Notes: a model not told the origin generated them from the sequence alone. Counted from the stretch's first letter, positions 17,583-26,925 are shown. The stretch is DNA of 64,000 nt from Oscillospiraceae bacterium (GCA_017415165.1 JAFQIY010000061.1:1-64000); one strand, 5' to 3'. Translations and numbers: made by a program.

Positions 17583-18929
17583 TTATTCAAGAGTTTTTAT
17601 CGGAAGATAATAAGCTATCTGCAAGTCGTAATATAGCTTCTCAGCCTCATTGTATTCAACGTCATATTTCAACACAACAACCTCTTCAAAATCTTCTCCC
17701 GTTACGAAATCATAAAACGGCTGTCGAGCGTAAACAAAGCTGTATTCATCATAGCCTACGCCACCGTTGTCAAAATAGGGAGTAACCTTTATTTCGGGAA
17801 GATACCACTTTTCAGCACCATTTCGTCTGTATAAAATTCCGTCGATTTCCCGATAAACCTCGTTGATGTATTTATCCGTGTATTCTTCACGCAGCTTTAT
17901 GTTTTTTTCGAAAATTTCTTTGAGCAATTCGTCCTGACTGTAGTAATCATCAGGATTGTAAATGTTTGTTTCAGCAAAAATTTCCGCAAAATAATCCTGC
18001 ATTTCAGTAAGACGCATACCCGTGTCGGTTTCGGTATATTCTGCACCGTCAACAAACGTTGTCTTCGGATTTTCAGGCTGTATACCGCCGCTGAGGATTG
18101 TATTCAGCTTTTCGGTGTTCAAAGCAACAGCGTTATACATAAGTGTTGCTTCATCTATGTAGTAGGGGATAAAATCAAACGAATCAAGCTGCCAGCCGTA
18201 CTCCTTGGATTTCTCAAGAGTAAGGAAAGCCGTAAAAGGCGGATAAGCCATATTTGGTGCATAGTGACAAATTTCTGCACGATTTCCGTCATAGGAAAGA
18301 ATATTGAACTCATCAAAGTTGATTTTGAAAGCGCCGCCTTCTGTATTCACCCTGATACAAAGAGTTCCGTCAATGGTTTTATAGGCAGGTGCCTTGTCAA
18401 TATTTTCGGATGAAAACAGCAATTCTTTTATCTCATCATCGGTGTAGAGTTTTTCCGTAAAGATTTTTCGCATAAGTTCAAAAAGTTCTTCCTCTGTTTT
18501 GGCAACTTCGGGGTTTAACGGGCAATATACATATGATTGTTTGTCGCTTTCATCAAGAATAATATCTGTATCGGCGAAATTTTCATAATACTTTGATTTA
18601 CAGTTATCATTTGCAAAAAATGCGTCAGTGTTAGCGTAAAGAAACGTGTGCCCGTCCGAAATCTTCTCCATAGCTTCAGACAATTCACGATAAACCTCGT
18701 CCTCAACCGCAGCCGAGTCCTCAAACGGGTCAAAAACAGCAATCTCAATTCGCTGTTTTTCCTCAGCTTCTTCGGGCACAAAGCTTGTTTCCGTTGTAAT
18801 AATCTCCGTAAGCGTAAGGGGAGTTGTAGCGGTTGTTTCCGCTGTACCCGTAACCTGCTGTTCCTTCTTCTCAGCGTGACAAGCTGTGAACAAAATTGCT
18901 GACAGGGCAATGCAAATTATCTTTTTCAT
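17583..18929 (-). CDS. Lipoprotein, third paralog of a tandem set
   Basis: The 448-residue exported lipoprotein has MKKIICIALSAILFTACHAE with the acylated Cys17. A Thr/Glu-rich linker (about 20-55) is followed by a long extracellular region of unknown fold. It shares with its two upstream neighbours the blocks YKTIDGTLC, RAEI, YGWQLD, EATLMYNA, PENPKTT-VDGAEYTET-TGM-LTEMQ, and YINEVYREIDGILYRRNGA-KWYLPE. Its ATG overlaps the previous stop as ATGA, so translation is coupled. No enzyme motif was seen; conserved Trp/Tyr-rich strands suggest a ligand- or protein-binding domain. It is the last of the four-gene operon from 22961. Confidence 0.8.
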   Translation of the reverse strand: MKKIICIALSAILFTACHAEKKEQQVTGTAETTATTPLTLTEIITTETSFVPEEAEEKQRIEIAVFDPFEDSAAVEDEVYRELSEAMEKISDGHTFLYANTDAFFANDNCKSKYYENFADTDIILDESDKQSYVYCPLNPEVAKTEEELFELMRKIFTEKLYTDDEIKELLFSSENIDKAPAYKTIDGTLCIRVNTEGGAFKINFDEFNILSYDGNRAEICHYAPNMAYPPFTAFLTLEKSKEYGWQLDSFDFIPYYIDEATLMYNAVALNTEKLNTILSGGIQPENPKTTFVDGAEYTETDTGMRLTEMQDYFAEIFAETNIYNPDDYYSQDELLKEIFEKNIKLREEYTDKYINEVYREIDGILYRRNGAEKWYLPEIKVTPYFDNGGVGYDEYSFVYARQPFYDFVTGEDFEEVVVLKYDVEYNEAEKLYYDLQIAYYLPIKTLE

Positions 18930-20191
18930 TCAGCCATCTCCCTTATAGGCAATTCAGAAGCAATTTTAAGCTCAATATATTCTTGTTCATTGGTCTGATA
19001 ATTCCATTGCGACTCCCACGATATTATCGCTTCACCTGCTATCTCCTCGCCGTTGTCAATGTAGGTCTGCTCATCATAATACTTCATCACGTCAATTTTC
19101 AGTTCAGGCAGATACCATTTCGGTGCACCGTTTCTGCGGTAGAGAACACCGTCAATTTCAGCATAAACCTCGTTGATGTACTTGCGCATATATTCATCAA
19201 GCAAAGGTATATCGCTGATTGAACCGTTACCGCGTTCATCATATTTTCGCACATTCTTGCAAAAGGTTTTCTCAAAAAATTCCTGCATTTGGGTAAGCGA
19301 CATTCCAACCTCTGTTTCAGTGTATTCAACTCCGTCAATAACTGTTGTTCTCGGATTATCGGGTGTTGTGCCGCCGCCGAGAATTGCATTGAGCGTGTCC
19401 CTGCGTAAAGTAATAGCATTGTACATCAGCGTTGCTTCTTTAAGATAGCAAGGCTTGTACTCCAGATTATCCAATCGCCAGCCGTACTTCTCCGACCATT
19501 CAAGGGAAAGGAAAAACATTTCGGGGTCATCGGCAAGTCCCTGTGCTTCGGCAATTATTTCCGCACGGTTTTCATCACAGTATGTAACAACATAATCATC
19601 ATAAACAATAGCAGGCGATACACCAAGATATTGATTTCTTTGACAAAGCACACCGTCAATTGTTTTGTAGCTTGGTGTTTCCAATTCTGCAATTCCTACG
19701 GTATCTTCAAGAAGTTCTTCTCTGAAACGCTCATACGGAAACCAGTTTTCATTAAACGCTTTTTGAAAATATTCGAAAAGCTCATCTTCATCATCTGCGA
19801 AAAGGACTTTCTGATACGAATATTCTTCCTCAGGATTGCTTTCAAGAATATCATCGGGAGAGATAAAGTCATTCCAATCAAGCTTATAATTTGCAGACAG
19901 CGTATACATACTCCACGCCTCAGAAATCCGCATCAGTGCCTTCTCAATCTCCGCAGTCGTGCTTTCTTCAACCTTAACCGAGCCCTCGAAAGGATTAAAC
20001 ACCGCAAGCTCAATAACCTCCTGCTTTTCTTCCTCAGGAATAAACGGTATTTCCTCCGTAATAATTTCCGTCAGCGTAAGGGGAGTTGTAGCGGTTGTTT
20101 CTACCATACCCGTAACCTGCTGTTCTTTTTCCTCAGCGTGACAAGCTGTGAGCAAAAGTGCTGACAGGGTTATGCAAATTATCTTTTTCAT
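18926..20191 (-). CDS. Lipoprotein, second paralog of a tandem set
   Basis: The 421-residue paralog has lipobox LLTACHAE (Cys17). It shares the same Thr-rich linker as its neighbours, with TTATTPLTLTEIIT conserved even in nucleotide sequence. The middle matches the family blocks (YKTIDGVLC, RAEIIAEA, YGWRLDNLEY, EATLMYNAITL, YINEVYAEIDGVLYRRNGA). It overlaps both neighbours by the 4-base ATGA arrangement. It is 27 residues shorter than the downstream copy, the differences lying in the amino half and near the end. Role unknown; a surface-exposed accessory protein is likely. Confidence 0.8.
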   Translation of the reverse strand: MKKIICITLSALLLTACHAEEKEQQVTGMVETTATTPLTLTEIITEEIPFIPEEEKQEVIELAVFNPFEGSVKVEESTTAEIEKALMRISEAWSMYTLSANYKLDWNDFISPDDILESNPEEEYSYQKVLFADDEDELFEYFQKAFNENWFPYERFREELLEDTVGIAELETPSYKTIDGVLCQRNQYLGVSPAIVYDDYVVTYCDENRAEIIAEAQGLADDPEMFFLSLEWSEKYGWRLDNLEYKPCYLKEATLMYNAITLRRDTLNAILGGGTTPDNPRTTVIDGVEYTETEVGMSLTQMQEFFEKTFCKNVRKYDERGNGSISDIPLLDEYMRKYINEVYAEIDGVLYRRNGAPKWYLPELKIDVMKYYDEQTYIDNGEEIAGEAIISWESQWNYQTNEQEYIELKIASELPIREMAE

Positions 20192-21537
20192 TTTGTTACC
20201 TCCCTTATCGTAAGCTCAGATGCGATATAAATAAACGAACAGCTTTCATAGTTGTAATTTTCGTCATACTCTGCCTCATAGATAATGGTTATATTTTTGT
20301 TGAAGGTTTCGTCCTTTATAAAATCATAGTAAGGCTGTGAAATTACAAAATAGCTGTCAATCCTTGCTCCGCCGCCTGACTGCTTCATTTCTCCGTAAGG
20401 GTCGATTGTCAGTTCGGGTGTATACCATTTCGGCGCACTGTCCTTGCGGTAAAGCACGCCGTCCAGTTCATAATATACGTCATCAATGTATTTTGTTATG
20501 TACCTGTCACGCAGGGGTACGCTTTTTGCGTTCTCAAAATCATTGTTGTCAGCAGCATATTGATAATCCCAGATGTATTCACAGAAGGCTGCCGTAAAAA
20601 ATTCCTGCATTTCGGATAACGACATACCTGTATTTGTTTCGGTGTAGCTTTCACCGTCAACAGTAGTTGTTCTCGGATTTTCAGGCTGTGTACCGCCGCC
20701 GAGGATAGCGTTGAGCTGTTCCTCACGAAGCTTTACACCATTGTAAAGAATAGTTGCTTCACGCTCCCAGTATTCCTTGAATTCAATGCTGTCAAGCCGC
20801 CAGCCGTATTCCTCAGATTTAACAAGCGTCAGAAAAACTATAGAGTCAGGGTATGATATTCCCACGGCTTTTGAACGGATTTCCGCACGGTTTTCTTCAT
20901 AAGAAGCAACCTCAACCACACCAAAATCAATAGCTGACATTACACCATTATATCTGAGCTTCATACAAAGTTTATCGTCAATCATCTTATAACAGGGCTG
21001 ATTATCGTGGCTTTCGGGTGAAAAAAGAAATTTCCTTATTTCTTCATCTGTATGTAAATTTTCAGTAAAAATACCGCGTACATATTCAAACAATTCTTCT
21101 TCTGTTTCGGCAATCTCGGAATTAATCGGACAGAAATCATATTCAAGTTCTATACTTTTTTCAAGCACATTATCGGTATCGGCATAAGCCGTATAATATT
21201 TTGACACGGTATTATTATCAGCATAAAAACCTGTTAAATTGTTGTTTAAAAATGCACGTCCGTCAGAAATCTTTTCCACTGTCTCAGAAAGCTCACGATA
21301 AACCTCGTCCTCAACCTTAACCGAGTCCTCAAATGGATTAAACACCGCAAGCTCAATAACCTCCTGCTTTTCTTCCTCCTCAGGAATAAACGGTATTTCC
21401 TCCGTGATGATTTCCGTCAGCGTAAGAGGAGTTGTAGCGGTTGTTTCTACCGTACCCGTAACCTGCTGTTTTTTTCTCTCAGCGTGACAAGCTGTGAGAA
21501 GCAGCACGGAAAATATTAAGACAATTATTTTTTTCAT
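20188..21537 (-). CDS. Lipoprotein, first paralog of a tandem set
   Basis: The 449-residue lipoprotein has MKKIIVLIFSVLLLTACHAE with Cys18. The start at 21537 overlaps the stop of the upstream binding-protein gene (ATGA) and uses a GGAGAG in that gene's last codons; upstream in-frame codons are not needed. The body carries the same blocks as the other two copies, somewhat diverged (YKMIDDKLC, EATILYNGVKL, YIDDVYYELDGVLYRKDSA-KWYTPE). Tandem order and ATGA junctions indicate duplication of a whole coding unit. Function not recognised. Confidence 0.8.
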   Translation of the reverse strand: MKKIIVLIFSVLLLTACHAERKKQQVTGTVETTATTPLTLTEIITEEIPFIPEEEEKQEVIELAVFNPFEDSVKVEDEVYRELSETVEKISDGRAFLNNNLTGFYADNNTVSKYYTAYADTDNVLEKSIELEYDFCPINSEIAETEEELFEYVRGIFTENLHTDEEIRKFLFSPESHDNQPCYKMIDDKLCMKLRYNGVMSAIDFGVVEVASYEENRAEIRSKAVGISYPDSIVFLTLVKSEEYGWRLDSIEFKEYWEREATILYNGVKLREEQLNAILGGGTQPENPRTTTVDGESYTETNTGMSLSEMQEFFTAAFCEYIWDYQYAADNNDFENAKSVPLRDRYITKYIDDVYYELDGVLYRKDSAPKWYTPELTIDPYGEMKQSGGGARIDSYFVISQPYYDFIKDETFNKNITIIYEAEYDENYNYESCSFIYIASELTIREVTK

Positions 21538-22961
21538 TTCCAACTCTCCAACACCTCGGCTTCGCAATCCTCATATGACGCATAATCGTTTATGTAATTC
21601 TGCATTACATAAGTATAGTTGTTATCAAGCTCTGTATCCGCTTCTGTCCTGTAAGCCGCTGAAATTTTTTCCGCTTCTTCAAGATACACCTCATAAGTGT
21701 TCTGCGAGAAAAATTCGGAGTAATATCCGTCCGCAATTTTCTTCATTGCGTTTCGGCTGTTACAGAAATAATCTTCACTTTCCAATACATATTTTCCCAT
21801 AGCCTCGGAATTGCAGGTAAGCGCCTTTAGCACTTCGCCGCAAAGCACAGGGTTATCCGTATCGGCTGATACGCAAAGAAAATTCCCGCCCCAATAGTAA
21901 GGCTTTATAGGAGAGCATATACCCCATATTCCGCTTTCTGAACCGCCGTTTTCTATAACACCCTCCGTACCCCATACAGGCAGATAAATTCCGAAAACAT
22001 TATTCTCACCATAGAAGGTTTCGCACCATTCAAATGTCCATAAGCCGTAATTGGGATTGAAGCCGTTTCTTACGTCAGAAAGCATATCCTCAGCCCACTG
22101 CTTCAATGCGGCATCAACGGTTATACCGCCGTTTTTATCAATCCACGGATAAGTCTTATTCTGAGCATAAACCCTGTAGGTTTCCGCTGTTGAGCCTGTT
22201 ATGTAAAAGCCTTTTTCGGCAAGACTTTCCGCCGCAAGGCTGTAATCCTGAGCCATAAGCTCTGCAATGTAATCGGGTGAGGAATTGCCGAAAACCTCCT
22301 CGGCGATATCACGTCTGTAAGCAAAAACACCTGGTTCAGCCTGCCAGCTTACTGCTTTAAGCACGCCTTCCTTGCTTGTTCCGAGCTCAATTGTGTAGCC
22401 GAACATATCTGCTGTGTCTTCTTCGGCAAATCCTACCTCTGAAAGAGGAAGGGTCAATTCGGAGTTTATCTGGGAATACATATAATCAGGCTCGGTAACG
22501 AAAATATCAACGGGATTTGTTCCGCCGCTTCCTGTCATTCCGCTTAAATAATCGGCGTATTCGTAATCAGAGGTAAGATTTATGTCAACAGTAAATTCAA
22601 CGGAAATTCCTTCAGGAAGATTTTCCGTACCGTACATACCTTCAAAGGCATTTTTGACATCTTCGTTTCGGCAGAGAATTCTGAGAATTTTTCCTTCTTC
22701 CTTCGGCAGAATTATTTCAGCGGAAGCTGCCGCGGAGGAGTCTGCTTCGGAAACGCTTTCTTCATACTGTGATGTGGTACTTGTTTCAAGCATAATTTCT
22801 TCAAGCGGTTCGTCAACAAGTGCTTCAAACCCATCATCAACAGGCATATCAAGCAGGATTTCTTCTTCTCCTGAAATTCCAGAGCCTACTCCTGAACAGC
22901 CGCTTGCTGTCAGCAGAACCGCTGTCATAAATGCAATTGTTTTCCTGTTTCTTGTTGTCAT
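21534..22961 (-). CDS. Extracellular solute-binding-like lipoprotein
   Basis: The 475-residue exported lipoprotein has LTASGCSG (Cys22), an acidic Ser/Glu linker (25-75), then an ABC-type binding-protein fold from ILRILCRNEDVKNAF onward, with NPVDIFVTEPDYMYSQI and SWQAEPGVFAYRRDIAEEVF resembling family-1 sugar-binding proteins. No permease or ATPase follows. Instead three paralogous lipoproteins are translated from the same mRNA, so it may act as a sensor or work with a distant transporter. AAAGGGG precedes the start. The promoter at 23003-23031 and an inverted repeat at 22990-23017 suggest regulation. Confidence 0.8.
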   Translation of the reverse strand: MTTRNRKTIAFMTAVLLTASGCSGVGSGISGEEEILLDMPVDDGFEALVDEPLEEIMLETSTTSQYEESVSEADSSAAASAEIILPKEEGKILRILCRNEDVKNAFEGMYGTENLPEGISVEFTVDINLTSDYEYADYLSGMTGSGGTNPVDIFVTEPDYMYSQINSELTLPLSEVGFAEEDTADMFGYTIELGTSKEGVLKAVSWQAEPGVFAYRRDIAEEVFGNSSPDYIAELMAQDYSLAAESLAEKGFYITGSTAETYRVYAQNKTYPWIDKNGGITVDAALKQWAEDMLSDVRNGFNPNYGLWTFEWCETFYGENNVFGIYLPVWGTEGVIENGGSESGIWGICSPIKPYYWGGNFLCVSADTDNPVLCGEVLKALTCNSEAMGKYVLESEDYFCNSRNAMKKIADGYYSEFFSQNTYEVYLEEAEKISAAYRTEADTELDNNYTYVMQNYINDYASYEDCEAEVLESWK

Positions 22962-22989
22962 AATGATTACCCCTTTGTAATTATTTTAC

Positions 22990-23017
22990 TGTGATAAAGT
23001 AATTTTAGCATCACAGA
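22990..23017 (-). promoter_or_regulatory. Inverted repeat CTGTGAT-N14-ATCACAG over the -10
   Basis: Perfect 7-base arms flank the -10 and the predicted start of transcription of the binding-protein operon, the usual layout of a repressor site. The regulator is unknown. Confidence 0.45.
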
Positions 23018-23031
23018 TATGTCTTTTCAAC
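23003..23031 (-). promoter_or_regulatory. Promoter for the solute-binding/lipoprotein operon
   Basis: Minus strand TTGAAA, 17 bases, TAAAAT. The leader is about 35 nt. Confidence 0.65.
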
Positions 23032-23051
23032 AACAGCAAAATTACAAATGG

Positions 23052-23441
23052 TTACATTTCGGAAAAACGCCTGCCAAGATAGTTACAAATCAGTACCGCA
23101 GGAACTGACAGGAAAAACCACAGCACCGAAAACGGCAGGCATATCTGTCCGAAAAGGTTGAACATCATTCCCGAATAGTCCCATACGCCCCATCCCAGCC
23201 AAAGGTTTACTATGCACCCTGCAATGAATTCCAGTACGGTAATTGTGATTGCTCCGAAAAGGCATTTCATCACCAGCGGTTCGTGCGGCTTTGATGTGAA
23301 ACGTCGGAACATTATCAGCAGGCATAAGCCTCCTGTCAGCGTCATACTCCAGTGGGTAAAACCTCTGAATGTGACCTCAATCAGCGAGTAGATTACTCCG
23401 CCGAAAAGAAATACAATAAAATTTTCAACAGCCCTCGGCAT
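23052..23441 (-). CDS. CmpB-type putative ABC transporter permease domain protein
   Basis: The 129-residue membrane protein has four helices (about 8-28, 32-50, 58-82, 95-120). The GGVIYSLIEVTFRG start and the WDYSGMMFNLFGQICLPFSVLW end match the short family annotated as putative ABC-transporter type IV/CmpB. No ATPase is adjacent, so the transporter label is weak. The ATG at 23441 has GAGGTG at proper distance and fits the family's N-terminus; an ATG 39 bases upstream (23480) would add a charged leader but has a poor ribosome site. It is divergent from the alarmone synthetase. Confidence 0.75.
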   Translation of the reverse strand: MPRAVENFIVFLFGGVIYSLIEVTFRGFTHWSMTLTGGLCLLIMFRRFTSKPHEPLVMKCLFGAITITVLEFIAGCIVNLWLGWGVWDYSGMMFNLFGQICLPFSVLWFFLSVPAVLICNYLGRRFSEM

Positions 23442-23534
23442 TACAAGCTTCACCTCTTTTTCAGATTTGTTCTTAACCATATTTTCAGCACTTTCAGCAA
23501 TTATATTACAAGAAAGTTATGTAAGCTTATGTTG

Positions 23535-23563
23535 TTGACATTATGTAAAAACAGTGTTAAAAT
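23535..23563 (+). promoter_or_regulatory. Promoter for the alarmone synthetase and downstream genes
   Basis: Consensus TTGACA, 17 bases, TAAAAT. A 7-codon frame (23580-23603) overlaps the next ATG as CAATGA. Confidence 0.7.
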
Positions 23564-23599
23564 AATACTGGGGAATATTATGCAAAAGGACGATAATCA

Positions 23600-24277
23600 A
23601 TGATTGATGAAACAAGATACAGCATAGACGAGCTCGTTGATTTTGCAGAGGGCTCTGAGCTTGAAAGATTTATGAAGAAATTTTCCACAAGGATGCAGCT
23701 TTACAGCGGCGGAATAAAGGAAATCCGTACCAAGCTTGAAATCCTTGACGAGGAGTTCAAATCCAAGTTTTCCTATAATCCTATTCACAACATAGAGTCA
23801 AGGCTTAAAACCGTACCAAGCATTATGCAGAAAATCAAGGCAAAGGGACTTGAAGTAAGCATTGACTCCATAACAGAAAATATTACCGACATTGCGGGAA
23901 TACGCGTTATCTGCAATTATATTGACGATATTTACCGTGTTGCGGAAATGCTTACGGCACAGCACGATATAACCGTGCTTCAGATGAGGGACTACATAAA
24001 AAATCCGAAGCCGTCGGGATATAAAAGTCTGCATCTTATTGTTGAAGTGCCTGTCTTTCTGTCGACGGGTCCCGTGCCGATGCCTGTTGAAATTCAGATA
24101 CGGACAATTGCAATGGATTTCTGGGCAAGTCTTGAACATAAACTGAAATACAAGACCAACAACGCTGTCGATGATGACCTGCACGAGCGATTGAAAAAAT
24201 GTGCCGAGGAAATATCGGTGCTTGACTACGAAATGCAGGATATTCACGCTGCAATTAATCTGAGAAATAAAACTTGA
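23600..24277 (+). CDS. Small alarmone synthetase ((p)ppGpp synthetase, RelP/RelQ type)
   Basis: The 225-residue cytoplasmic enzyme transfers pyrophosphate from ATP to GDP or GTP. Only the synthetase fold is present: DIAGIRV (97-103), the substrate loop DYIKNPKPSGYKSLH (131-145), EIQIRT (164-169) and WASLEHKLKYK (175-185). The hydrolase, TGS and ACT domains of long Rel are absent, as in RelP/RelQ. AAGGA lies nine bases upstream of the ATG. It heads a run of genes spaced by 0-27 bases that continues into an exported transglutaminase-like protein and a pilus-type locus. Whether ppGpp regulates that locus is not shown. Confidence 0.92.
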   Translation: MIDETRYSIDELVDFAEGSELERFMKKFSTRMQLYSGGIKEIRTKLEILDEEFKSKFSYNPIHNIESRLKTVPSIMQKIKAKGLEVSIDSITENITDIAGIRVICNYIDDIYRVAEMLTAQHDITVLQMRDYIKNPKPSGYKSLHLIVEVPVFLSTGPVPMPVEIQIRTIAMDFWASLEHKLKYKTNNAVDDDLHERLKKCAEEISVLDYEMQDIHAAINLRNKT

Positions 24278-24303
24278 TAAAACTTTAGGAAGGGAGAGAT
24301 GTT

Positions 24304-25524
24304 ATGCGCAGAAGTATGTTGTGTATAGTGCTCTCTCTTTGTCTTTGTATGCTTTCTGCCTGCAGCGGCGATACGTCCTCTGCAAGTGTGTCCGAAACTT
24401 CGGAAATTGTCCTGACAAGCGAAGTGATTTCCACTTCTGAAATTGCAGAAACAGAAACTTCAGAAGCCACTTCCGCAACGATTGAGGAAGAAACAGAAAT
24501 TACGGAAACAGCTTTGGAAACGACAGCGGAAATATCGGAAACGACAGCGGAAACGACGGAAATTTCCTCTGCGGAAAGTGTATCCGAAATTACTTCCGAT
24601 GAGGTAACAAACGCTGAGACAACGGTAACAACCACCGTGCAGACCGCCTCAGAAACTGCTGCACCGACAACAGCTGAAAAGGCTACGGAAACTGAAAAGC
24701 CAAGGGCTGAGGTTATAATTCCCGAAATAAAAACCCCTCTCGCAAGCGGTGTAAGCGTTGCGGAAAGTGACAAGGCGGAGATTGATTTCAGCTGTGCGGA
24801 TGAAGGCTATATTTCTGCTGTGTACACGGGAAAAAGCGAGCGTGCAAAGCTGAGGGTCAGGTGCGGCGATGTGCAGTATGACCACGACCTTGCATCTGAC
24901 GGTACAAGAGAATTCTTTCCGCTTATGGGGGACGGAAGCTACTCGGTGAAGGTTTATGAGCTTGTGACAGGGAAAAGCTACGGCGAGGCGGTTTCCGCAG
25001 AGTTTGAGGTGAAGATAATAAGCTCAACGGGAATGTATCTCTATCCCAACAAGTACAGCGATTTTGACAGCAAGTCCGAATCTGTGAAAAAGGCGGCAGA
25101 GCTTTGTGTGGGAATTGATGACAAGGTTGAAAAAATAGCGGCGATTTTCGGATACGTCACTGAAAATATCACTTACGACAAAAAGCTTGCGGCAACCGTT
25201 ACAAGCGGCTATATCCCCGACCCTGACAGGACGCTTGAAAACGGCAAGGGGATATGCTTTGACTATGCGTCACTTATGGTAGCAATGCTGCGCTCGCAAA
25301 GTATCCCGACAAGGCTTGTGATTGGCTACGCAGAGCCTGATATTTATCACGCTTGGAATGAAATTTATACTGAGGAAACAGGCTGGATTACACCTGAGCT
25401 GTTTCTGAAAAAGAAGGGCTTCAATATTGCCGATGCAACATTTTATGCAGGTAATTCAAACAAGGAAAAAATTGCGGATTATATTGAAGATGAGAGCAAT
25501 TACTCCGCTATATACAGATATTGA
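24304..25524 (+). CDS. Lipoprotein with transglutaminase-like peptidase domain
   Basis: The 406-residue exported lipoprotein has lipobox MLSACSG (Cys20). A very Thr/Ser/Glu-rich linker (25-130) follows, then a beta-rich region (150-235), then a transglutaminase-like core. GKGICFDYASLMVAML carries the likely nucleophile Cys318, and YHAWNEIYTEETGWIT carries His349 and the third acidic residue. Such domains act as cysteine peptidases or crosslinkers outside the cell. It sits 26 bases after the alarmone synthetase and 27 before the pilC-like gene, which suggests co-expression. The linker would let the domain span the wall. Confidence 0.87.
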   Translation: MRRSMLCIVLSLCLCMLSACSGDTSSASVSETSEIVLTSEVISTSEIAETETSEATSATIEEETEITETALETTAEISETTAETTEISSAESVSEITSDEVTNAETTVTTTVQTASETAAPTTAEKATETEKPRAEVIIPEIKTPLASGVSVAESDKAEIDFSCADEGYISAVYTGKSERAKLRVRCGDVQYDHDLASDGTREFFPLMGDGSYSVKVYELVTGKSYGEAVSAEFEVKIISSTGMYLYPNKYSDFDSKSESVKKAAELCVGIDDKVEKIAAIFGYVTENITYDKKLAATVTSGYIPDPDRTLENGKGICFDYASLMVAMLRSQSIPTRLVIGYAEPDIYHAWNEIYTEETGWITPELFLKKKGFNIADATFYAGNSNKEKIADYIEDESNYSAIYRY

Positions 25525-25551
25525 CGTAATGAGATGGAAGGGTGATTAGGT

Positions 25552-26595
25552 ATGGCAATTAAAATGCTGACAAATGAGGAAACTGCATTTTTCTGCGAGC
25601 AGCTTGCGGTGATACTGGAGGCAGGTGTGCCAATTGCTGACGGTATAGAGGTGCTTTCGGAGGACGCAGGTGACAAGCGATTTCAGGAGATTTCCGACAC
25701 GCTTGCAAAGCTTATGAATGACGACATTACTTTTTTTGACGCTATGGCAAAGTCAGGAATTTTCCCTGATTATGCGGTGAAAATGGTCAAAATCGGTTCG
25801 CTTACAGGACGGCTTGAGGACACTCTCAACGGGCTTGCGGACTATTATGCAAAGCGTGCGGAGCTTCGCAGGACGGTGAAAAGCTCTGTTGCGCATCCGC
25901 TTATGCTGCTGGCTATGATGACTGTTGTTATTGTAGTTATGGTAATTAAAATTATTCCGATGTTCAGAGAGATTTTCTTCCAGTTTGATGACAGCGCAGC
26001 AGCTGCTGTTGAGAGCAGCATTTCCTTTGCTTACAGTGTCGGTGTGGGTGTAATGATTACCCTTTCGGCAGTGCTGGTGATAATTCTTGGGGCGGCTTTG
26101 CTTATGCAGATTCCTTCCGCAAAAAAGGGAATGAAAAGCTTTGCCTCCAATTTCATTCTTACAAGAGGGCTGTCAGAGGCAATGGCTATGGCTGACGTTA
26201 CAAACGCAATCAGTATGATGGCTTCCTGCGGCATTTCTCCCGAACAGTCCCTTGAACTTGTGTACGACCTTACAGCGAATAAAATTGTCCGCAAACGTAT
26301 CAAGGAATGTGAAAAAATGGTTGTTGAAGGGGAATACTTTGCGGATGCAATTGCTAAATCAAAGCTGCTTCCGTCTATTTATGCGCACTCTCTCAAGGTC
26401 GCATATAAGTCAGGTGCATTCGATTCAGCGTGGCAGAAAATCAGCGTGCGTTTCACTCAGGAATGTGACAGGAAAATCTACGGTGCAGTATCATTTATCG
26501 AGCCTGTTATAATCGGTATTCTTGCAGTTATAATCGGCTCTGTACTGCTGGCGGTAATGCTTCCTATGACGGATATCATCACTACAATCGGATGA
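25552..26595 (+). CDS. Type II secretion / type IV pilus inner-membrane platform protein (GspF/PilC)
   Basis: The 347-residue protein has two T2SSF domains (about residues 12-130 and 215-335), each followed by hydrophobic helices (residues 113-135, 160-185, 320-343). The first begins FFCEQLAVILEAGVPIADGIEVL, the classic PilC entry, and the second ADVTNAISMMASCGISPEQSLELV. It would anchor the assembly or retraction ATPase and the pilin filament base. It opens a compact block of pilin-like genes and pilT. Its single ATPase partner here is the PilT at 28343. Confidence 0.9.
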   Translation: MAIKMLTNEETAFFCEQLAVILEAGVPIADGIEVLSEDAGDKRFQEISDTLAKLMNDDITFFDAMAKSGIFPDYAVKMVKIGSLTGRLEDTLNGLADYYAKRAELRRTVKSSVAHPLMLLAMMTVVIVVMVIKIIPMFREIFFQFDDSAAAAVESSISFAYSVGVGVMITLSAVLVIILGAALLMQIPSAKKGMKSFASNFILTRGLSEAMAMADVTNAISMMASCGISPEQSLELVYDLTANKIVRKRIKECEKMVVEGEYFADAIAKSKLLPSIYAHSLKVAYKSGAFDSAWQKISVRFTQECDRKIYGAVSFIEPVIIGILAVIIGSVLLAVMLPMTDIITTIG

Positions 26596-26609
26596 TACGG
26601 AGGTAAGTT

Positions 26610-26924
26610 ATGGAGAAAAAACGTGTCAACAGGCTTACTGTGCTTTCGGTAATTCTGTTTGTTCTGGTTGTTGTATGGTTTCTTGTTTCTGTCGGAAATG
26701 CAGGCAGTGCGGCTGACAAAAAGCGTACAGACTCGGTTTACAACACGGTTATGAACGGTGCAGTTCTGTGTTATTCTATTGAGGGGGAGTACCCTCCCGA
26801 CATCGATTATCTGATAGAAAATTACGGCTTAATTCTTGACAGCGACAAGTATATAGTTGACTACAGATATTTCGGCGCGAATATCCGCCCTACGGTGGTA
26901 GTTGCCGAAAAGACAGGAGTTTAA
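26610..26924 (+). CDS. Small pilin-like single-pass protein
   Basis: The 104-residue protein has a basic N-terminus MEKKRVNRLT, one membrane helix (residues 10-28), then a small extracellular domain with VYNTVMNGAVLCYSIEGEYPPDIDYLIENYG. This resembles the alpha1-then-globular layout of type II pseudopilins, where GxYP is common. There is no canonical prepilin peptidase site (G followed by FTLxE). It is translated from the pilus-type block between pilC and three similar small genes. A pseudopilin role is inferred from layout and neighbours. Confidence 0.75.
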   Translation: MEKKRVNRLTVLSVILFVLVVVWFLVSVGNAGSAADKKRTDSVYNTVMNGAVLCYSIEGEYPPDIDYLIENYGLILDSDKYIVDYRYFGANIRPTVVVAEKTGV

Positions 26925-26925
26925 G

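Noticed and set aside
23580..23603. Seven-codon leader peptide MQKDDNQ before the alarmone synthetase
   Set aside because: It lacks its own ribosome site and has no attenuator-like structure; it overlaps the true ATG by chance of CAATGA.
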